This document shows positions 35,068-42,890 of a stretch of DNA of 44,756 nucleotides, piece after piece (position 1 is the first letter of the stretch; the number at the start of each line of letters is the position of its first letter). The stretch comes from an uncultured Cetobacterium sp. GTDB lineage: Bacteria; Fusobacteriota; Fusobacteriia; Fusobacteriales; Fusobacteriaceae. The notes beneath the pieces are model-generated. The model was not told where the DNA came from and made no database searches. It saw only the letters and a program-made list of their open reading frames with translations. Location: NCBI RefSeq assembly GCF_945952365.1, contig NZ_CAMFHX010000005.1:70832-115587 (forward strand), in the 5' to 3' direction. The position numbers were made by a program, and so were the translations under genes.

Positions 35068-35073
35068 AAACTA

Positions 35074-35778
35074 TTAACATAATGATTTTTTAGAATCCAT
35101 CTTAGTAGCTAAGTATAGGAACGGTGTATCTAAAGCTGCTACTATCCACTTTAAGATATATGTACTTAAGAATATCTCAAACATAACTGAAACTGGGAAC
35201 ACTCCTATAAATGCAAATGTCGTAAATAAAATGTTATCTACTAACTGACTTATCATTGTACTTCCGTTGTTTCTAATCCATAAATGATTCGGAAACTTCT
35301 CTTTTAATTTTTTATATAGATAGATATCTATATTTTGAGAAATAGCATAAGATACTAATCCAACTATCATAAATCTAGGGAACAATCCAAAAATAGATTT
35401 TAAATTACCAAACGTTTCCACTCCATCAACTTCCGGTGTAAACATAAGAGCAAAATTTATCATTAAAGCTACAACTATATTAGTAAAGAATCCAATCCAT
35501 ATAGCTTTCTTTGCATCCTCTTCTCCATACTTCTCTGAAAGAATATCTGTAACAAGGAAAGCACTCGCGTAAGGAATATTTCCTAAAGAAGCGTGTAGCC
35601 CGAATAACTTAACTAAAATCATAACCTCAACGTTTGCTATAAACATAGATATTGGAATCCAAACAAACAATCCAACTTTACCAAAACACTTATATGCTCC
35701 TAAAACTGTTATAAAACTTACCAATAATTTTATTGCCCATAATACTTCATTTTTTAATAATATATCTGCCATAGTCAT
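35074..35778 (-). CDS. yhhQ: Queuosine-precursor transporter, YhhQ/VUT family
   Basis: A 234-residue integral membrane protein with about six spans. Family marks are the SAFLVTDILSEKYGEEDAKKAI segment near 67-88 and the later NNGSTMISQLVDNILFTTFAFIG segment. Relatives import preQ0, preQ1 or queuine for tRNA modification. It starts 2 nt after the nucleoside hydrolase gene and shares its riboswitch leader. The AAAGGGG site lies in the end of the preceding gene. Confidence 0.9.
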   Translation of the reverse strand: MTMADILLKNEVLWAIKLLVSFITVLGAYKCFGKVGLFVWIPISMFIANVEVMILVKLFGLHASLGNIPYASAFLVTDILSEKYGEEDAKKAIWIGFFTNIVVALMINFALMFTPEVDGVETFGNLKSIFGLFPRFMIVGLVSYAISQNIDIYLYKKLKEKFPNHLWIRNNGSTMISQLVDNILFTTFAFIGVFPVSVMFEIFLSTYILKWIVAALDTPFLYLATKMDSKKSLC

Positions 35779-35780
35779 TT

Positions 35781-36746
35781 TTAATACCCCTTTAACACGA
35801 TTTCTGTATCTTTTATATTTTCTGGAAAAACTCTTTTGAAGAATAGATTAAAGAACTCCTTCTCATCTACCTCAGTGTTTATAAATACATTTGGATTTCT
35901 TCTATAGAAATCACCAATATCTATCAAACTCTGCCCCATAGCAGGTCCATCTTCCACACACTCTAAATGTGTCAAAACTCCCTTACATAACTCTGGTTTT
36001 ATAAAATATGCCACTGCTAAAGGATCGTTTATAACACACCCTAAAGTCCTCTCTTGCATCCAGTGGAAATCTACATAAAATCCTGTTACATCATAGATAA
36101 ACTGTGCTACATCATTTTTCATCTGTCTTAGATACTCTCTATAATTTGGTGTTAAAACTATCTTTCTAGTTACATCTAGAGGTATTAGCTCTATCGCCTT
36201 ATCAACATTTTCAAAAACTACATTTACCGATTGAGGATCAACCCAATAGTTAAACTCTGCCACTTGTGAACAGTTACCATTTGTTCTAAAAGCTCCACCC
36301 ATAGAAACTATTCTCTCAGCTTTTTTCAAAATATCTTTTTCCCTCTCCACAGCCTTTGCTAAATTTGTCAACGGACCTAAAGCTATAATCGATACATCTT
36401 CACTATTTTTTAAGGTTTGAATTAAATAATCCACAGCCCCTAACTTTATAGTTTCTTCTGGAATTTCAATCTCAGGTAAAACTTCACCTAAGCCATCCTC
36501 TCCATGTGTATCCTGAGCTGTAACAAGCTCTCTTTTCAACAACTTATTATCTCCTAAATAGATTGGAATATCCTCTCTATTCATTAGTTTTAGAACTTTA
36601 TAGGCGTTTACTCCTCCAAGTTCTACTGGAACATTTCCAGCACAAATCGTAATTCCAATAACATCCAATTCTGGTGATTTTAATGCTAAAATCAGTGCCA
36701 ACGAATCATCAATTCCTGGATCACAATCAATAATTACTTTTTTCAT
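35781..36746 (-). CDS. Nucleoside hydrolase, candidate queuosine hydrolase (QueK-like)
   Basis: A 321-residue enzyme of the IunH family, which splits N-ribosidic bonds. It has the calcium-binding DCDPGIDDSLAL motif at residues 6-17, ALGPLTNLA, and the closing NDPLAVAYF site. Most relatives act on inosine or uridine, but Clostridioides QueK uses the same fold to release queuine from queuosine. Here the next gene is a queuosine-precursor transporter and the leader looks like a preQ1 riboswitch, so queuosine hydrolysis is the best guess. The ATG at 36746 with GGGAGAGG upstream is preferred to an in-frame start eight codons earlier. Confidence 0.85.
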   Translation of the reverse strand: MKKVIIDCDPGIDDSLALILALKSPELDVIGITICAGNVPVELGGVNAYKVLKLMNREDIPIYLGDNKLLKRELVTAQDTHGEDGLGEVLPEIEIPEETIKLGAVDYLIQTLKNSEDVSIIALGPLTNLAKAVEREKDILKKAERIVSMGGAFRTNGNCSQVAEFNYWVDPQSVNVVFENVDKAIELIPLDVTRKIVLTPNYREYLRQMKNDVAQFIYDVTGFYVDFHWMQERTLGCVINDPLAVAYFIKPELCKGVLTHLECVEDGPAMGQSLIDIGDFYRRNPNVFINTEVDEKEFFNLFFKRVFPENIKDTEIVLKGY

Positions 36747-36770
36747 AACCTCTCCCTTTCTGGGACCCAC

Positions 36771-36805
36771 AAAACAAAAAAGGACACGAAAAAAACCGCA
36801 TCCTT
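36771..36805 (-). terminator. Riboswitch terminator in the leader of the queuosine-salvage operon
   Basis: On the minus strand AAGGATGCG (36805-36797) pairs with CGTGTCCTT (36788-36780), 9 bp with two G-T pairs, followed by TTTTTGTTTT. Its first arm starts inside the 3' tail of the aptamer, allowing mutual control. Confidence 0.8.
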
Positions 36806-36842
36806 AGCTGGTTTTTTTTACAGATGGATCTCCCAAACATCT
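36802..36842 (-). promoter_or_regulatory. Candidate class I preQ1 riboswitch
   Basis: Read on the minus strand: stem AGATG (36842-36838) / CATCT (36826-36822), an 11-nt loop TTTGGGAGATC with a C directly before the 3' stem strand (the preQ1-specifying position), then an A-rich tail GTAAAAAAAACC and AGCTAAGGA. The loop TGG can pair with CCA of the tail to make the H-type pseudoknot. The layout and the tail ending CTAAGGA match the B. subtilis preQ1-I aptamer closely. Confidence 0.75.
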
Positions 36843-36867
36843 TGTTTATTAAATTCTTTCGAAAAAA

Positions 36868-36896
36868 ATTATACCATTTTTTTTAGCTTTTTACAA
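36868..36896 (-). promoter_or_regulatory. Promoter of the queuosine-salvage operon
   Basis: Minus strand TTGTAA (36896-36891), 17-bp spacer, TATAAT (36873-36868) with an extended TGG. The -35 box overlaps the stop codon of the upstream hypothetical gene. Confidence 0.8.
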
Positions 36897-37202
36897 TTTA
36901 ATTATGTAATATTTAACTCCATTTACTACAATTGTTTCCTCTTTTTTCTTTCCGATTCTATCAAATTTACTATGAGTGTATCTTCTAACAAGCTTAGCTG
37001 GATAATCTCTTGCTGTTTTCATTGAGATTAACTCAATTGTACCTAACAATTCAACTCTATCACTTGAAACTAAGTAGTCATCTATTCCGTAAGAGAATAA
37101 CACTCCTTTATAGTATCCATCAGGTTTTATCATTTTAAAATTAAAATTCTTTCCTGTTTCTTTAACTAGATATTGCCCTAAAGCAGATATTTTATTTTTC
37201 AT
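36891..37202 (-). CDS. Hypothetical protein, 103 residues
   Basis: No family recognised. A basic, soluble protein without signal peptide or membrane segment. It is rich in beta-type residues, with a pattern of short strands (YYKGVLFSYGIDDYLVSS; RVELLGTIELISMK; VNGVKYYIIKL). It is last in a likely operon with the GNAT and GGDEF/EAL genes (15 nt after the GNAT gene) and its stop codon overlaps the next promoter. Confidence 0.75.
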   Translation of the reverse strand: MKNKISALGQYLVKETGKNFNFKMIKPDGYYKGVLFSYGIDDYLVSSDRVELLGTIELISMKTARDYPAKLVRRYTHSKFDRIGKKKEETIVVNGVKYYIIKL

Positions 37203-37217
37203 TTTTTACCTCTTTTT

Positions 37218-37592
37218 CTATATTTCTTTTAACATTTTTTCACAAAACTTTTTAGTTTTTAAATTCTCTTCAGATATTTCTAACTCAATACTTTTTATAG
37301 CTTCATCTTCCTCTTTCAGGTGAGTCAAAATGAAATATCCTAAGCCTTTATTTTGATATTTTGGTGTTATAAACAGTTTTTTAACTTTAAACTCTCCCTC
37401 TATATCTTTTGCCTCTAAAAATATAGCTCCTATTATCTCATTTTGTAAAACTAAGACTTTTCCAACTGTATTTTCGATAGACTTTTTAAAATCATCTAAG
37501 CTCTCTTTTTTAGAATAACTTCTAAATGCATTTCTATGAATATTGAAAAGCGATTTGAAATCACTTTCAACATAATTTTTTACCTCAAACAT
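37218..37592 (-). CDS. Small GNAT-family acetyltransferase
   Basis: A 124-residue single GNAT domain with the acetyl-CoA motif KKLFITPKYQNKGLGYFIL near 69-87 and a preceding GAIFLEA strand. Slightly shorter than most GNATs (about 140-150). Substrate unknown. It follows the GGDEF/EAL gene by 9 nt and is 15 nt ahead of the hypothetical gene. Confidence 0.82.
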   Translation of the reverse strand: MFEVKNYVESDFKSLFNIHRNAFRSYSKKESLDDFKKSIENTVGKVLVLQNEIIGAIFLEAKDIEGEFKVKKLFITPKYQNKGLGYFILTHLKEEDEAIKSIELEISEENLKTKKFCEKMLKEI

Positions 37593-37601
37593 CGTTCCTC
37601 C

Positions 37602-40385
37602 TTAAATATTGCCATCTTTTAAAATTCTTTCTGGCTTTCCTAAATAGTACCCTTGACCATAATTTATTCCAATCTCTTTTAAAAACTCGTACTGCTCTTT
37701 TCCCTCTATTCCTTCTGCAACAACTTTAAGTTTTAAACTTTTTATCATCTTTGCTAATCCTATATAAACACTTCTTCCTTTATCTGAATTTTCACATATC
37801 GTTGCCATTAAAGACCTATCAAACTTAACTACATCTATTGGCAAAGTGGTTAGTAATCCAACTGTTGAATATCCTGCTGTAAAGTCATCTACAGATATAT
37901 AGATGCCTTTTTCACTTAATTTTTGAAGTTTTAATATCACATTTTTAGCATCTTTTAAAAACATGCTTTCTGTGATTTCAATTTCTAAGTTTTTTCCATC
38001 TAGTGAATACTTTTCTAAAAGACTAAATATATATTCTACAATATCATCTCTTCTAAAAGTTTCTACTGACATGTTAAATGACATTCTGAAGTCATCCTTT
38101 ACTCTTTTCTGAGACAACATTTTTTTTGTTTCTTTTACTGCAAGTTCTGCAATCTTATAATCTATTTTATGAATCATTCCTAGCTCCTCAGCTATCGGAA
38201 TAAACTCTATTGGCGGAACTAATCCTAAATCACTATTATTCCATCTTGTTAAGGCCTCTGCTCCTATTAAATCTTTATTATTCAAATCATATTTACCTTG
38301 AAATACAGCATAGAACTCTTTATCAAAACCTTTCTTTATAAGTATCTCAAGCTTCTTTTTTCTTGCATTTTGATTTATAAACTCATCAGTGGCTTCTTCA
38401 TACCACTCTTTTTTTTCACGTTTTGCAAAATACATAGCCATATCTGCATATTTGAAAGCATCAATCATAGTAACATCATCTTTTTTATAATAATACCCTA
38501 AACTAAATGATATATTATAATTTCTTAATATTGTAGAATCTTTAAATATTTTTTTCAGTTTTCTAAACTTTAACTCTACATCTTCAATACAGTTTAAAAA
38601 TACATAAAATTCATCTCCAGATATTCTGAATACATAATCTTTATTAAATACCTTTTGTAAGCATTTTCCAACTTCAATCAATATCTTATCACCATAGTCA
38701 TGACCATAGGTATCATTTACACTCTTAAAGTTATTTAAATCGAGTAATATAGCACACCCTTCTAACTTTATATTTTCTCTGCAAAATTCATTATACACTC
38801 TTCGACTATATAATCCTGTTAAATCATCTTTTAATAGCTCTTTAGTTGTTTTTTTATGCTTTTGCATTTTTGCCGTTTGATGCATCACTAAAATACTTAA
38901 AAAGAAACAGCTTATTACAATTAAAACAATTATGTTTTTATGAGCTCTTTTCTCATAAAGTTCAGTTTTCCTTCTCGTAATCTCAGAATCTTGCATAAAT
39001 TCATCTATATTAATAAATTCATCTATAACTTTATTAAATATATCCCTTAATATTATGTGTTCTTTTTTCAAGACTATATTCATTGGCACAACATCTAAAA
39101 CTCTCACAGTATACTTAGAAATATCATAATTATCTGCGTTTATAGACAATATTGTATCTATTTTTTTTCTTTTAAAATCTTGATTTATTTTTTCTTCACT
39201 TTCATACCTTTTAATTTTACTATTTATAAAGTACTCAAGAGCTACTTTTTCTTCAATGGAATCTTTTATAACTCCAATTGTTTTATTTGTTTTATTTTCA
39301 CTATTTAAATCCGTTATTTCATATATGTTTAAATCTGATAATTTATTCGTAAACAGAAACTCTTTTTCACGTTCTGAAGTTTTAGAAAGAAGCATCATAT
39401 CAATATATCCGTCTGAAAGTTTTTCTTTCCAAGCTCTCCAATTTGTTTTTCTTAAATTTACGCTTTCGATAACTTGAATATCTGTTTTTTCAGAGATATA
39501 ATTTATAATTCTTGGTGCTATTCCAATATATCTATTTTCTAAAGATGAATAAGTACTAATCTTTTCAATATCTCCATATGCTACTCGAAGCACTGGTAGA
39601 TCTGTCAAATACTGCTTTTCATTTTCTGTTAACAATTTATCTAGTTTATCTTTAAATATTTTTTCTTTTCTTTTTTCAAACCAATTTTTTATTAAAGCTC
39701 CATATTTTTCATCCAAAGAGTTATCAATTATTTTTACTAATTCATCATGCTCCTTTAATAGCCCTAAAGTAGCTTTTGGAAGTCTCCCTAATATTAATTT
39801 ATTTTTTTCGCCGATAGTATTCAAATCAGAATCGACATAAGAAAATGGTCTTTTATCTCCTATATCTGAAACTTCAATATACTTTAAATCGAGACTATTT
39901 TTATCAATCAATCTCTCTAAAAACTTTTGATAAATACTATTTTGAGTTACATACACTTCTAAGCCATTTAAGTCATTTATTGTATCTATTTTCTTATCTC
40001 TTGAAACTACTACTAAGTTCTCCTCAATAATTCCTTGAGTGAATAAAGCATAATTTATTCTATCCTCTGACGGTGTTAAATACGTTAAAATATCTAACTC
40101 ACCATTTTTAAAATTACTATAATTCTCATCCCATTCTCTCTTTTCAATAGCAACATTCATTCCTAAATAGCTTCTAAACATATCTTCAACAATATCATTT
40201 AACGATACTCCATCAATTTTTTCTGATGCAAAATAATTTTTCTGAACTACTCCTACTTTAAATGTTCTCTCTCTAGCTTTTTCAAGATAATCTCTTTCCT
40301 CTTTATTTTTAGGTATATATCTTTCTGTTGAAAATATCATGCTAAAACTTATTAAGAACATAATTAGTATTCTTATCCTATTCAT
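37602..40385 (-). CDS. Membrane sensor with two SBP_bac_3 domains, GGDEF and EAL
   Basis: A 927-residue protein. Signal/anchor (about 5-20), two periplasmic solute-binding type 3 domains (about 40-245 and 262-475), a membrane span near 480-499, a GGDEF domain and an EAL domain. The GGDEF site reads SGDEF near 587, with DLNNFKSVNDTYGHDYGD intact, so some cyclase activity or GTP sensing is possible. The EAL domain keeps EALTRW near 709, LEIEITES, DDFTAGYS, KFDRSL and AEGIE, so c-di-GMP hydrolysis is likely. It should link an outside ligand, probably an amino acid, to c-di-GMP level. The ATG has AAGGGGG just upstream. The next two genes follow closely. Confidence 0.9.
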   Translation of the reverse strand: MNRIRILIMFLISFSMIFSTERYIPKNKEERDYLEKARERTFKVGVVQKNYFASEKIDGVSLNDIVEDMFRSYLGMNVAIEKREWDENYSNFKNGELDILTYLTPSEDRINYALFTQGIIEENLVVVSRDKKIDTINDLNGLEVYVTQNSIYQKFLERLIDKNSLDLKYIEVSDIGDKRPFSYVDSDLNTIGEKNKLILGRLPKATLGLLKEHDELVKIIDNSLDEKYGALIKNWFEKRKEKIFKDKLDKLLTENEKQYLTDLPVLRVAYGDIEKISTYSSLENRYIGIAPRIINYISEKTDIQVIESVNLRKTNWRAWKEKLSDGYIDMMLLSKTSEREKEFLFTNKLSDLNIYEITDLNSENKTNKTIGVIKDSIEEKVALEYFINSKIKRYESEEKINQDFKRKKIDTILSINADNYDISKYTVRVLDVVPMNIVLKKEHIILRDIFNKVIDEFINIDEFMQDSEITRRKTELYEKRAHKNIIVLIVISCFFLSILVMHQTAKMQKHKKTTKELLKDDLTGLYSRRVYNEFCRENIKLEGCAILLDLNNFKSVNDTYGHDYGDKILIEVGKCLQKVFNKDYVFRISGDEFYVFLNCIEDVELKFRKLKKIFKDSTILRNYNISFSLGYYYKKDDVTMIDAFKYADMAMYFAKREKKEWYEEATDEFINQNARKKKLEILIKKGFDKEFYAVFQGKYDLNNKDLIGAEALTRWNNSDLGLVPPIEFIPIAEELGMIHKIDYKIAELAVKETKKMLSQKRVKDDFRMSFNMSVETFRRDDIVEYIFSLLEKYSLDGKNLEIEITESMFLKDAKNVILKLQKLSEKGIYISVDDFTAGYSTVGLLTTLPIDVVKFDRSLMATICENSDKGRSVYIGLAKMIKSLKLKVVAEGIEGKEQYEFLKEIGINYGQGYYLGKPERILKDGNI

Positions 40386-40628
40386 TCATCCCCCTTAATT
40401 ATAAATAGCACACACTAAAACAAATCCTTCGTCATCTTCTATCAAATTTAATCAATTTTTTTCATAACAAAATAGTTTTCTATAAATTATATCTCGAATT
40501 CCATTTTTTTTCTAGGTAAAATATACTTTTTTTTCGACTTTTTACTTTTTTTCTAAAAAATTAATTCATTTTTTGGTTTTGGTTGGTTTTATTCCTCTGT
40601 GAGATATTAATATTTAATTTTTTTATGG
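40386..40628. other. AT-rich intergenic stretch
   Basis: Between divergent genes. No gene seen. A TATAAT on the minus strand (near 40491-40486) may be part of the GGDEF/EAL promoter; no clear -35 box. Confidence 0.4.
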
Positions 40629-40683
40629 TTTTACCTTTCTTTTACCTTTTTTTCATTTTCTCTTTACATAGATAAAGTATAAT
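40629..40683 (+). promoter_or_regulatory. Pho-box-like operator and promoter of the AEP-binding protein gene
   Basis: Repeats TTTTACC (40629), TTTTACC (40640), TTTCATT (40651), CTTTACA (40662), each exactly 11 bp apart, then 9 bp to TATAAT (40678-40683). No proper -35 box, as in promoters activated by PhoB/PhoP. Confidence 0.7.
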
Positions 40684-40715
40684 CATTTTATAAAATAAAC
40701 TATGGGGTGATTTAA

Positions 40716-41762
40716 ATGATTAATAAAAAAATAATTGGTTCACTACTTTTTGCTGGACTTTTAGTTGGGTGTGGAAGTTCTGAGAAACCCTCTGCTGCTG
40801 GTAACAAAAACAAAGAGATAACAGTATATACAGCTTTAGAAAACGAACAAATACCAGAATATTTAGCATCTTTCAAAAAACAATATCCTGATATAAAGTT
40901 AAATATCGTTAGAGAATCTACGGGTGTTATAGTTTCTAGAGTTTTAGCAGAGAAAAACAATCCTCAAGCTGATGTTATATGGGGAACTGCAGCAACTGGA
41001 TTATTAGTTTTAGATGAAGCTAATCTTTTAAAAGCATACTCACCTAAAGGTATAGAAAAAATAAATACAAAGTTTAAAGACAACAGTGGAAAAGATCCTA
41101 AATGGGTTGGAAATAATGCTTGGATGACAGCAATCTCTGTTAACACTATTGAGATGAAAAAACTTGGAATAGAAGAACCTAAAAACTTTGCCGACCTTTT
41201 AAAGCCTGAATATAGAGGATTAATCTCTATGCCAAACCCAGCTTCATCTGGAACTGGATTCTTAACTGTTTCTGCTTTAGTTCAACTTTTAGGAGAGGAA
41301 CAAGCTTGGCAATATATGGCTGACTTAGATAAAAACATGGGAGTTTATACTCACTCTGGTTCAAAGCCTGCAAAAACAGCAGCTTCAGGAGAATATCCAA
41401 TTGGAATCTCTTATGGATACCCTGGAATCAAAATTAAAAATGAAGGAGCACCTATAAATGTTTACTTCCCTTCAGAAGGATCAGGTTGGGATTCAGAAGC
41501 AAACGCTCTTATAAATAAAAAAGATATAAAAGATGAAGCAAAAATCTTCTTAGATTGGGCTATATCTGAAGAAGCAATGGCTATGTATGCTAAGTCATAT
41601 GCAATTGTTTCAAGAGAGATGGATGTTAAACCTCCAAAAGGGTTCCCTGAAAACCCAATATCTCAACTTATTGCAAATGACTTCTCTTGGGCTGCAGCTA
41701 ACAAAGAACGTGTTCTTTCAACTTGGGAAGCTAAGTTCGGTTCAAAAACTGAAAAAAACTAA
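40716..41762 (+). CDS. 2-aminoethylphosphonate ABC transporter, substrate-binding lipoprotein
   Basis: A 348-residue protein with a lipoprotein signal peptide (lipobox LLVGC, Cys19) and a type-2 periplasmic binding fold of the iron(III)/phosphonate group (EITVYTALENEQIPEYLASF; GTAATGLLVLDEANLL; SMPNPASSGTGFL). Usually annotated as a 2-aminoethylphosphonate-binding protein in the PhnS group; the downstream ATPase, fused permease and phnX support that substrate over iron. GGGGTGA start. Ends with its own terminator; the transporter genes have a second promoter, which would favour more binding protein than transporter. Confidence 0.88.
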   Translation: MINKKIIGSLLFAGLLVGCGSSEKPSAAGNKNKEITVYTALENEQIPEYLASFKKQYPDIKLNIVRESTGVIVSRVLAEKNNPQADVIWGTAATGLLVLDEANLLKAYSPKGIEKINTKFKDNSGKDPKWVGNNAWMTAISVNTIEMKKLGIEEPKNFADLLKPEYRGLISMPNPASSGTGFLTVSALVQLLGEEQAWQYMADLDKNMGVYTHSGSKPAKTAASGEYPIGISYGYPGIKIKNEGAPINVYFPSEGSGWDSEANALINKKDIKDEAKIFLDWAISEEAMAMYAKSYAIVSREMDVKPPKGFPENPISQLIANDFSWAAANKERVLSTWEAKFGSKTEKN

Positions 41763-41776
41763 TACTTACTTTAACT

Positions 41777-41808
41777 AGCTACAGAGAAATCTGTAGCTTT
41801 TATTTTTT
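41777..41808 (+). terminator. Terminator after the binding-protein gene
   Basis: Perfect 9-bp stem AGCTACAGA (41777-41785) / TCTGTAGCT (41790-41798), GAAA loop, then TTTATTTTTT. Confidence 0.92.
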
Positions 41809-41816
41809 AACAAAAT

Positions 41817-41882
41817 TTTAACCTTTGTTTTACTCGTGTTTTACTTGGTTTTAATTTGTTTTTAACTCTGATGTAGTATTAT
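41817..41882 (+). promoter_or_regulatory. Second Pho-box-like operator and promoter, for the AEP transporter genes
   Basis: Five repeats at exact 11-bp phase: TTTAACC (41817), TTTTACT (41828), TTTTACT (41839), TTTAATT (41850), TTTAACT (41861), then 9 bp to TATTAT (41877-41882). The same spacing as the operator at 40629-40683. Confidence 0.7.
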
Positions 41883-41912
41883 AACTATAGATGATGAAAG
41901 AGGGAGGATTTA

Positions 41913-42890
41913 ATGAGTTATTTAAAAATAAAAAATATTGAAAAAACTTTCGGTAAATTCAAAGCATTAAACAATATAGATTTCGAAATAGAAAGAGGGG
42001 AGTTTATCTGTTTCTTAGGACCATCTGGTTGTGGTAAAACAACACTGCTTAGAATAATTGCTGGTCTTGAAACTGTGGATAGTGGTGAAATTTTCTTAAA
42101 GGATGAGAATATCACAAAGAAACACCCATCAAAAAGAAATATGTCAATTGTGTTCCAATCATATGCTCTTTTCCCTAACTTAACGGTTGGTGAAAATATA
42201 GCTTACGGAATGAAAAATAAAAAAATACCAAAAGATATAATCAGAAAAAAGGTAGATGAGTCTCTTGAACTTGTTGGTTTAAGAGGACAAGAAAACAAAT
42301 ACCCAAATGAACTTTCTGGAGGACAACAACAAAGAGTAGCTCTTGCAAGAGCAATATCTTACTCACCAGATATTCTTTTACTCGACGAACCACTTTCAGC
42401 ACTTGATGCTAAAGTTAGAGAAAAGCTTAGAAATGATATAAAAGACCTTCAAAAGAAACTTGGAATCACAACTATCATGGTTACTCATGACCAAGAGGAA
42501 GCTCTTTCTATGTCAGATAGAATAATTGTTATGGATAATGCTAAGGTTGTTCAAGTTGGAACACCTCAAGATATCTATGAAAACCCAGCTAATAACTTTA
42601 TTGGTGATTTTATAGGAAAAGTTAATAAGTTTGAAATCAATGGAACAAAAGTTATGGCAAGACCTGAAGATATCTCGTTAGCTGATGAGCATACTGAAAA
42701 CTTCTTTATGGGAACATTGGAATCGTGGGAATATATGGGATCATACTATAGATTAAAAGTTAACAAAAAGAACTATATAATCGAAGTTGATATCTGTAGA
42801 AATAAAATTGCTCATATACCTTTAAAAAAAGACCAGCATATCTTCCTTAAAGTTGAAAGAACTTTAGGAGGCGAAGTTGAATGGAGTTAG
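41913..42890 (+). CDS. 2-aminoethylphosphonate ABC transporter, ATP-binding protein
   Basis: A 325-residue ABC ATPase with Walker A GPSGCGKTTLL near 36-46, Q-loop VFQSYALFPNL, signature LSGGQQQRVALARA and Walker B ILLLDEPLSALD. The C-terminal about 80 residues form a TOBE-like regulatory domain (KVMARPEDISLADE). It powers import of the phosphonate brought by the lipoprotein. AGGGAGG start; it ends 10 nt inside the permease gene. Confidence 0.92.
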   Translation: MSYLKIKNIEKTFGKFKALNNIDFEIERGEFICFLGPSGCGKTTLLRIIAGLETVDSGEIFLKDENITKKHPSKRNMSIVFQSYALFPNLTVGENIAYGMKNKKIPKDIIRKKVDESLELVGLRGQENKYPNELSGGQQQRVALARAISYSPDILLLDEPLSALDAKVREKLRNDIKDLQKKLGITTIMVTHDQEEALSMSDRIIVMDNAKVVQVGTPQDIYENPANNFIGDFIGKVNKFEINGTKVMARPEDISLADEHTENFFMGTLESWEYMGSYYRLKVNKKNYIIEVDICRNKIAHIPLKKDQHIFLKVERTLGGEVEWS

